Below are positions 55,413-64,000 of a stretch of 64,000 bases of DNA, in pieces. Numbering within the stretch: the first letter of the stretch is position 1; each line of letters starts with the position of its first letter. The DNA lies in assembly GCA_001557505.1 (NCBI GenBank), contig LSAX01000005.1:992001-1056000 (forward strand). Reading direction: 5' to 3'. The notes under the pieces were generated by a model. The model was not told where the DNA came from. It did no database searches and saw only the letters and a list, made by a program, of their open reading frames with translations. Origin of the DNA: Reticulascus tulasneorum (Eukaryota; Ascomycota; Sordariomycetes; Glomerellales; Reticulascaceae). The position numbers and the translations under genes are program-made.

Positions 55413-58400
55413 GTTTTCGGTTGATGTATGTAATTTGGTGACGTGAAAAAGTCGGAAGTCGGGAGAGAATCTGCGTGAGAATCGAAAATGAAAGCAAAGA
55501 AGAGACCGCTCGCGGTTCTGAGTTTGAATAGTTGGACAAGAAAGAGTGTCAAGAACGAAAAAGTTCACAGAACCTGAAAGATGGAATGAAGAGCGAAAGT
55601 AAAGAGAGGACGGCAGCTTGATGATGAGAGAGGAAAAGAACTCTTAAACACCGGCCGGGTAAATGATCTTATATAGCAAGTTGAGGTTGAGGATTGGCGG
55701 TCCCCCAACCTGCCCTGGGATGGGAAAATAGGATGATGACACAGGGTGGTCGTGGGCCTCGCCAACCCCTAATGGCGATCATACAACCGCATTGGATTGG
55801 GATGGTGCGGCATGAACGTCAGGGCAGCACAGAAACGGTCCACCGAAAAAGGCAGCACCCCTTGTCGTCCCATCTTTGCTTTGGCACCCAAGCCGGTCTC
55901 ATGCTCGAGAGGAGGCTAGTCAAGTCCAAGGAGCCCCCCGGTGGTGGGGAAAAGTGTTTGGGGCTTCGGTTGGCCATCCGAGGGGGATCCAGGCCACTCG
56001 GGTTGGCTGGGGTTGTTGCTTCAGGCGATGCGCCACCGTAAAGCAAGGGCTTGACACCTGCTTGGCTGCTTTAGTACGAACACAGCGCGCTACCTGAGGG
56101 TTGGGATGAAGCGCATGTGGGGAAGTACGTAGAATGAAATGAGAAGGGGAATCGAAGGCGAGACCTAGTGATTTGCTCAGCGACGAAGTGCGCTAAGGTA
56201 CCTAAACTGCCCTGGGGCCCACGCCCCGCACTTCGCTAGGCGTTGCCAAAACGGCCCCTAGCTGGAATTGTCTTGGTAAACCTCCATAAAACGCCTCAGC
56301 TGCAGCCTCAGGTCTGTTTACACGTATGTACGTCCGCAGCGGTAGGCACCAGATCCGTAGCGGACACTGTTAGAGGGGAGGCATGCATACGCCGTCATTT
56401 CGCACAAGCCAGCTGCGACAGTGTGGGACGGGGCACATATGCTAATGACTGATTCCTAGGCGCCGTTTGCGCGGGATGGGGCTCCTGAAGGAGCGGGTTT
56501 TTTGCTGCTTGGCGGAGCCAAATGGCAGCATGTATTGGCGTCTGAGAGGAGCGGCAGGTATCTTCATTAAGGTTATGGGGCTCCAAGAGGACGTGTGCCC
56601 GGGTTTCGAGGAGGTCTGGTAGAATCATGATTTGCGTGCCCTTAATCACTCGGTTAGTATTTCGTCAAGTGTCAAGTACCCTACGCAGGTCTACAGAGCT
56701 CAGTGTGAGTGCACTCGTGAGTGGCTTGATCTGGGAACTTGACAGATCGATCATCCGGGTGACGTGGAGTGAGTGAGCTGAACAACCGAAGATGTGGTAG
56801 ATCTGAGTGTGGCTTGCTGCCACTGTGAAACCGACAAGTACTCACGGCCATGTGGCCTCCTTTCAGGCGACGACTCCTTCTAGGCGTGGTGTCGATGAGT
56901 AAAGCGTATGGAGCTTCGTAGGCCCACCCGCCAGAGAAACAGGGAAACGCGCTCCGCTCGCTCAGCCGAACAATTGGCACCCCCTTTCACCTTCGGAAGG
57001 CCTCGCTTCGGAGGCGCCCCGGTCCAGTTCTGCAAGACTTCGATGCATTCCAGCCAGTGACAGTCTCGTCTGCCCCCCGTCCACCTCTCCAGTAGGCTAT
57101 TTTTTGCAGCGGGTCCCGCCGCAGAAAAGTAACGTCTGACGCTGCATGGGGGGCTTTTGGCGGCCTATGACAGACCCCTGTTAGCGGCTCGCTTGACAAT
57201 CCGATCTCATCGATCAAACAGCCTCACCAGGGGTCCTGAGACGACTTCAAAACTCGTCGGGTTTTACCCGCTAAAAATCCTCTCGCAAGCCGGAGCTCAT
57301 CCAGTCTCTTCCTCCGCGTCCTCCACATCCAGCTCATCTTGGCTAATTAATGACATCCCAGCAAACACACCGCGGTAAGGTCGCCATTTTGTGTCAAGGG
57401 ATTGACTGACAAACACCGCCAAGCTGGTGCAGACATGACTTTTTGTCAGGTGGTGCCGATGATGGTGTTTGATGTGTCATGCCGATTGTCTCGGTAGACA
57501 GCGATCCATTCGCGACAGATCCGTCGACAAACATGAACTCCTCGACAGGATGGCAAACCATATTAGACAGAAAAGGGAGAAAGAATGGACCGGGGGGGAT
57601 CATCGAAACGATTATCCCTTCCCAGGAATCCGTGTCTGCTGGGCGGTAACTCATTGTTGATACGTGCTCATTGATGGCCATTGGAATCGACATATGTTCA
57701 AACATCATAAAACCGAACTCTAATCTATCGATCATGAAAGTCGGTAGCCTCATGATTCCATCTGGCGCTGGGTTGGAGTGTGCTAGTCATTCCTCCCTGC
57801 CTTATTCTGTGAAACCCATGGCTCGAAAATGTCTAGATGCGCAATGCAAGATCCCCGTAACCACCCTAGCAGCCACCACGCGATGATGGAGGGAAATTCA
57901 TCTGAAGACCAGATGGCAGCTGTGACCGGCCTAGCCTGCAAAGAATTATTCCAATCTCCAGATTCCACGCTGGCGATCCTGTCACGTCATGGCTCCATGG
58001 CACCGTTCTCTATCACGTCTTGGGCATAAATAGTTTTGGGCATGTCGAAGAGCGTATGAATCACATGATGTAAGAGATAATGGTCTGCGCATGATCTCCT
58101 GGTCGTTCGGCGAGAACCTATCCGATCCTGCGGGCCTGTGTTTGAGCAGCGGCTTACCTGCACCATGGCGGCGGTCAGTGCTTAGATTGGTTCTCTTGGT
58201 ACCGGATCATCCCTCATCGTGGACTGGCGACAATGGGATTCCTGGGACCTGGAGACTCTTGGGACATATTTGAGAAACAGGTGTTATAATGAATTCAAAT
58301 TTGCATCCTACAGTAGGATCGTTTGACAGGTAACTAGCAGGTATTTCACACGACTGGGCACGACACTTGGGCGACGCGGTGGGAAATAATTTGAAGGGCT

Positions 58401-59705
58401 CCTCCTGCTACAACTTGGCGACCGGCCCGTCTACCGTCCGAAATTGCAATGGAGCGCGTGGCAACCGCATCTTTCATCCCTAAATTGGATGCGTGGAAGA
58501 CAGGCGGTAGAAGCCGCCTGCTGTTTAAGCTTAAATCAAACATGTTTGCCCATTTCTCCGCCGAAATGGTGTGGATGGTAGGTCCACAATCATTTCGTCG
58601 ACCTTGCTCGCCGACAGCGCAGCGGGCATCGAATCAAACAATATCTTCACTTGGCTCCTGCGCACTGTAGGTATCTGATCCTCAAGCACTGACAGCTCGT
58701 CCTCTCTGCGATTCATGCACAGTCCCCCCACTCATTGTGAGCAGCAGTAGAAACCCTATGATCTGCCATACATAGCAATCTCTTTACCGCAGAGCTTAAT
58801 GCTTGGGCGACAAAAGCTGCACCGTGCCCCTTATAGCATGAGCGACTGAGTTCCCGGGCATTTGTCGCTCTAAACATCATCGTTGGGCTTTACCCACCCC
58901 TTTGGGCAACGTGTGACGGATCAGCGCTCAGCATTCTGCTGATGGAACAGTGTGATGTAACGAACGACCATCCGATCATACATGCAGAGCATCACGGACC
59001 AGTGAATTCTCCCTAGAAGAAACGAGAAGATATCATTCATTCGTAATCCTGGTTGGAAGATAGTGAAAAGTTGCGACATTGATCTGATCTTGATCCCAGT
59101 CACCTCAGCAACTTCCCATATCGTCACTAAGATAACCAATAATCCAGGCGCAACAGGTAAGAATCAGGCAAGTGACGCATAGCTGCCCTATAGCTGGCCC
59201 TGACGAGGTGCTTTTCTCGAAAGTGTATCGTGTTCAAGTGCAGCCCTATCGCCGGCATGAAAGATTTCGACGGTTTTTGTCTAACCACTTGGTATGAATA
59301 TAAGCGGGCGAGGATTATTGCGCAATGTGCTGGGCTTGATAAGATCGAGTGGAATATCTATTATTTCACTTCCTACAAGCCCACAATATGGGTTCACGTC
59401 TCTGAAATATGGGGACCCGGCATGATATGAATGACACGATCATTTCATAAGCACCGCTTTTGTTGTGTAGATAATTGTATGTCATAAGCGTTTCCAGCTC
59501 ACCACAATATGACTGCGCTCCTCTCCATGAGACATCGATCCCCTAGATCTCATCCAAACCTTTAAAAACGATATCTGCACTACCTCATGAATTGGGAAAC
59601 CAAACTAGATAGGTAGTAGGTGACACAGAACTCCCAACACCTTGCAATTCCCCGCGTATATGCTCCCTTCCTGCAACAAAAAATCATGGTATCACTGCAT
59701 CCAAT
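55413..59705. other. Very long gene-free stretch
   Basis: About 4.3 kb. The left 300 bp are the leader/promoter of the surface protein gene. The rest holds only short ORFs with no recognisable motif. An imperfect GC hairpin (GCAGCGGGTCCCGCCGC) lies at 57106..57122. The CTAAGGTACCTAA word at 56191..56203 resembles the palindromes at 48.1 kb. No RNA gene recognised. Confidence 0.4.
55668..55675 (-). promoter_or_regulatory. TATA box candidate of the surface protein gene
   Basis: TATATAAG on the minus strand, about 260 bp upstream of ATG 55412; implies a long pyrimidine-rich 5' leader. Confidence 0.4.
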
Positions 59706-61858
59706 TTACTTGTGCGCCGCGTCGCCGTTGGCATCCGATCGCATCCGAGCCTCGGCTTGTGCCACCGCAATGTTCCAGTCCGAATGATGTAAATACAAAA
59801 GCTCAAGCCCCGAAACCCTGTACTCTTCGTCAGTATTTTATCTCCCCAATTACGGTTCGCTGGGGGAGGGGAGTCAACTTACACCGCAAGACCGATGGTC
59901 ACTCCGAACCAAAGGCCACCCAGTTTCCAGCCCAAGCAGAACGCCGTTGACAACGAGATCGGTAGCGCGATAAAGTAATACGAAAAGAGGTTGGCATAGC
60001 CGCCGATCGATTGGCGGCCGATTCCGCGGAGGATACCGTGGGAAACAGCTGCGAGTGCATCGAAGATTTGCATCACAGCGCACACCAGCATAACTTTGCC
60101 GGCGATGGCGACGATTTCCTCGTCGTCGGTGAACGCCAGTGGAAGTTTGTAACGGAGGGTAGTGAGTAGCGTCAGGTTGAAGACTCCCACAATGCAAGCA
60201 GCAACAATCGCGACTTTCGCGGTGGTGCGTGCCGCATCGCTCACACCAGCGCCGATGAGGTTGGCGACTCGGGTGGAGGCGGCGATGGCTAGGGGAAAGG
60301 GGATGTTGAACGAGGTTGACGTCACGGTGACGAGGACGCTCTGTGCGGCGAGTTGCGGGGTTCCGAATTGACCCGCTGCAATGGTCAAGATCTCCAGAAC
60401 AGAAAATTGAGCCTCGATCATGATCATGCCTGGTAAAGCAAGTTTTATCATAGGGCCTAGGTGCTTGGTTAGCTCGTGCATTTAGAACCCAGGAAAGGGA
60501 AGACTCACCCCAGTTGGAGAATGCACGTTTGCTGAAGCCCCTCCAGCATTGCGAACCCTCAACAAATCGAACGTACAAGACTAACAGAAGCGGCAGCAAG
60601 TTCTGGGTAATGGCCATCGCCGTGGCTGCGCCAGCGAACTCCCAGCCGAGGTACAAGGCAAAGAACCAGTTCTGGAAGAAACTGAGCGGCGCGCCAATCA
60701 GTAGAGTGTACGTTGTTGCGTGGAATAGTCCTTGGGCCTGTACAAATCGCTTGCCGCTTTCAAAAGCGCAAACACCAGGCATGCCCAGAATCAGAATCCG
60801 CAAGTATAGAGCCGCCAGCCGCGCTGTCTCCTGGTCGGGGACGAGGGAGGACAGGATGGGCTCCGAAAACCACCACAGCACTGCAATCGGCACGCATATC
60901 AGCCAGAGTAGCCAGGTCATTCGCTGCGCCTGAAGTCCAACGAGGTGTTTGTGGCCCGAGCCGTACGCCTGAGCGCAGAGGGTATCTAGGCACGTTGCAA
61001 GACCCTGAACAGGAACGTAGCAGGTGATGCTGGCTGTCATGGTGGCCACTGCAGATTGTCAGCCTGGAACGAGCAGAAGCGAAACTGGGAGAACTTACGG
61101 TTGACTGCGGCCAGCTCGGTAGTTCCAATACGTCCGACGGTGAGAACACTTCCAATCGTAACCGAGTAGTGTAGCAAGAAAGTGACGATCAGCGGCGCCG
61201 AGTATTGCACAAGGGTCTTGGCCTCACGTTGCCATGTTGTGTGGATTACGTTGGCTGCCACGGCCACTTCCCATCGGTCATGGTCGTGCTCCCCCGTTGG
61301 AGTAAGCGGAGGAAGATCGGGAATGTGCTGCAGCAGGGCAGTAGTCTCTGTGGATTTGGTATAATCGATGGTAGAAAACCCGTCAGAATCGATCTCGTCC
61401 GGGCCATCTCGGACTTTGGTGCTGAAAATTCGTCGGTAAATGCGTTTCAGGGCGCCCTCACGACCAGTCCGGGGATGCTTCGGTGGCAGAATGTGGTTGT
61501 CACGGAGAAGACTCCTCTCGGCATCTCTAGACTCCTCGATCTCTCGTGAAGTAGGAGGCGGCGGGAAGACCAAGCCGCGAGGAGCAACACCCGGTCGGCC
61601 AGATCCATAGCTGATTCCGCTCGGGTGGAAAGCTAGAATGGCCGTGACATGGGACTCTGTGTGCTCCAACTCATTATCCGACCCGGATTCATCCTCGTCC
61701 TCGGTGGAACAGTTGGTTATGTCTGCATTTAGAATTTCCTGGGCAATCTCCTGGGCAATTGGCGATGTCGCAAGATACGAGCCGACCAAGGGCAGACTTT
61801 CCGGAATAAGTGAATGACGATGACGAGAGCTTGAGTTTACATTGATTGGTTGAGACAT
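59706..61858 (-). CDS. MATE-family multidrug/toxin efflux transporter
   Basis: Membrane cation/drug antiporter of the MATE family. Four exons: 61099..61858, 60509..61048, 59883..60456, 59706..59817 (introns of 50, 52 and 65 nt), 661 residues. A long hydrophilic Ser/Glu-rich N-terminus (about 230 residues, as usual in fungal MATE proteins) precedes the transport domain. Family blocks: YSAPLIVTFLLHYSV, TVGRIGTTELAAVN, LATCLDTLCAQAYGSG, GIPLSFFQNW-like (here GAPLSFFQNW), PGMIMIEAQFSVLEILT, STRVANLIGAG, AVSHGILRGIGRQ. The last exon ends in the charged tail DWNIAVAQAEARMRSD. Both MATE halves are complete and frame is intact. The substrate is unknown; fungal MATEs are associated with export of drugs and metabolites. 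Confidence 0.93.
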
Positions 61859-64000
61859 TAGAATGGTGGGAGGTTTTTTTTTTTTGAAGCAGGGCTTGTT
61901 CCTTCTTACTCGGGCGGCGTATATTCAGACAAGCAGAATAGATAATGAGCCTGCCGACGAGGAGCACGAGCGTATGAAGAATCGTCGAAGATTTTGGACG
62001 ACTACAGGCATCGTCATTTCAAGCGGCGAGGGCCATGAAATATAAAGCATCTAGTGAGATACGAGCAATGCTGGTCCATGGCGGAAGGTAGCACAACTTG
62101 GCAAGTGTGGCTCAGAGGCGGTCAAGACCCAAGATGGTGTGCCGCCGTGGTGGTGGTTGATCCCATCCACAGATAACGAGATAACATCGGTGTGGGATGG
62201 TGCCAATAGATGTGTGTCCCTACTCCTCGTTCTGCCCCCAACCCAACCTCCACTGGGAAGGATTCCTGTGGCGAAATGCCGCAAAACCCAGCAGTTGACG
62301 GTGCTACAGTCAGTTGCAGGGATCGGCGGCGTAACATGGGGAAATTCGTGAATGGCATGTTTGGTCGCTCCAGCGTGGGTTTTCGTGATTCCTTATCAAA
62401 CGATCCACACCAACGAGATCGATCGACATGACCAAGCTTTGGCAATTCGTCTCTCACGGAGGCGAAAACCGTTTAAGTGGCTGGTGTGGCTGGCCTGCAA
62501 CCCCGCTGCAAATGGATCGGCAACCGGTTTTTTATGGCCTTCTGCGGGTTCTGCCACCGAGAGCCAAGATCGTCATACATGCATGGATACTACTCACGGG
62601 ATTTAGCCCGACATGTGAAGACAAATATCGGGCAGACCATCTAGAGCAGCGGGCTACCCGAACATTCCGTTAATTACTCCTCCCCAACACGAAGTGAATT
62701 GCGAGCCCAAGACGGCTTTAAGTTACGGACATTTACTCTCAGGAACAAGTACCAGGTGGCAGCTCGGTGCACTGTTTGTTTTCGCGAATTGATGCGATCA
62801 TCATGCTCCAAGCTCCATATGCACTAGGGCTGTTTTGGGCAGATGGCTTGCGTTAGTTGCTTGGCGCCGTCACACTGCATGTAAGCCACTAATTTCTCCC
62901 ACGGGTTTCCTTCACCACCCGCCGGAGAACTCAGTCCGTCTGCGCCACAAGTTTGCATTCACAAGGCTGGAAACTCTACTCCATCTCCATACGTCGTAAT
63001 AGCCCACGAGCCGTAGGGTCCAGGCTTTCCAAGGCCAGCCACAGTCCATTTAAACGACGGGAGCCTATTATCCCCTTTGCTATGCAAATGACTGTTAGTC
63101 TGCGGCAGCTAAAGCAAGGCTAGGATCACAAAGCCCATCAACGATGAGCAATGATCGACTTTATGTTTCCAGATCCAGTCCTCACACCTTTGAGATGGAA
63201 GATTTGTGCATATTCTGAGGGGTTTGAAGTTCACAAGGGCTGGGACTATCGGCTCAATCTACCTAGAGTACGGATTAGTGCTGAAGCATATGATCCTGTA
63301 CCAACAGGAAGACATTCCTACTCTGACTTCGTGTTATCCAGAGTACCAGTGACGTCATGTCAGAGCTACTGATAATTGATTGTGGATGGTAGCAAGAGGC
63401 TCAGAGGAAGTCCTTTTTAGGCCTGGCGCCGAGGATTGTCTCACTGAGTACGTAGTAAATCATTTCTTGCGAGACCCATGATTACACTACCCACTTAGTG
63501 TGCTGCGTTTGCTTCGTATCAAATTTTCGTTGGCGTCACACCTTTCTCTTAGCGACTCACAACTTGTTGATATGACGACAGATATGGTTTGCCCCGAACA
63601 ACCTATCCCGCACTACCCTACAACCATGCAGACTCGTAGTTCAGCATTGTTTCATTTCCAAGCTTCTAGAGTATGTTCAACTTGCAGAATCACCATGTGC
63701 TACGGAGTTGTTTTGACAGCTGGAACGCTTAACGTTGGCAAATCATGGCCCACAAGAGGCGGGCGCCCAAGGGTATATGTCGGCACACGGGCACCTTCAT
63801 TTTGATCTTCGCTTTGCTATCTTCAGTACCCGGGATGCTCGAGATACACAATAGCTGGCCCTTCCAACCCCTTCCCCCCTTCGGAAATATGATTCGGCTC
63901 GCCTACATCTCACGATGGAGCAACAGAATCAACATCAGCCAAATATTAAGCAAAGGCAACATGTGCGTGACTTGTTCGCAAAGGCTCCTTATAATGCTGT
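61859..64000. other. Gene-free to the right edge
   Basis: About 2.1 kb. A T-run lies at 61873..61886 just upstream of the MATE start (probably in its leader). Remaining ORFs up to 112 codons show no recognisable motif. Nothing else supported. Confidence 0.4.

Noticed and set aside
57100..57128. GC-rich imperfect inverted repeat considered as a terminator or element end
   Set aside because: Isolated, imperfect, and not near any gene end or second copy.
1..64000. CRISPR arrays, bacterial operons, ribosome binding sites and origins
   Set aside because: The sequence is eukaryotic (spliced genes, fungal families) and no regularly spaced repeats were seen.

Overview
The window looks like nuclear DNA of a filamentous ascomycete (Pezizomycotina). 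Coding frames are broken by short introns (about 49 to 67 nt, occasionally about 114) with GTRNGT-type donors and CTAAC/CTGAC/CTCAC branch sites. Many products belong to fungus-specific families: Zn2Cys6 regulators, a HET incompatibility-domain protein, a 2EXR protein, a DUF7702 membrane protein and an OTT_1508-like deaminase. The genus cannot be fixed from the sequence. No rRNA, convincing tRNA, CRISPR array or intact transposon was seen. Exon joins were worked out by hand from frame, splice signals and family conservation; function calls rest on recalled family motifs, not on searches.

Layout. 1-9 kb: a zinc-binding-type dehydrogenase (toxD/trans-enoyl-reductase-like) running off the left edge, a C2HC plus Zn2Cys6 regulator, a decayed sterol-uptake-control-type Zn2Cys6 regulator, a DUF7702 membrane protein, and a relic of a highly reducing polyketide synthase enoylreductase domain. 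This could be the remains of a secondary-metabolite locus. 9-20 kb: a very large orphan fungal protein, a HET-domain gene interrupted by one in-frame TGA, an OTT_1508-like deaminase with its zinc site intact, and a C2H2 zinc-finger gene interrupted by one in-frame TAG. 20.7-25.2 kb: a housekeeping-like block with DNA polymerase kappa and a Trk-type potassium transporter. 26.6-32.2 kb: an MDR alcohol dehydrogenase, then a secreted GMC flavoenzyme convergent with a secreted cellobiose-dehydrogenase-type cytochrome domain protein. These two are the two halves of a cellobiose dehydrogenase encoded as separate genes 124 bp apart.

34.8-47 kb is gene-poor: an NTF2-like protein, an NMN adenylyltransferase paralogue, small secreted cysteine-containing proteins, a small orphan protein, a relic resembling proteins linked to fungal repeat/subtelomeric helicases, a regulator fragment without a DNA-binding domain, and a diverged dispersed repeat. 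47-64 kb: a 2EXR protein, a bacterial-style solute-binding protein (NMT1/SsuA-like) in a eukaryotic context, a secreted Ala/Asp-repeat surface-type protein and a MATE transporter, separated by long non-coding stretches.

Taken together, two or three conserved core genes lie among accessory, partly decaying genes. Several accessory genes are spoiled by a single nonsense codon while the reading frame continues, which suggests recent inactivation by point mutation or, less likely, stop-codon readthrough. The main functional grouping is extracellular redox and secretion (GMC enzyme, cytochrome-like protein, small secreted proteins, surface protein) together with fungal self-recognition or defence-type genes (HET, deaminase, orphan).
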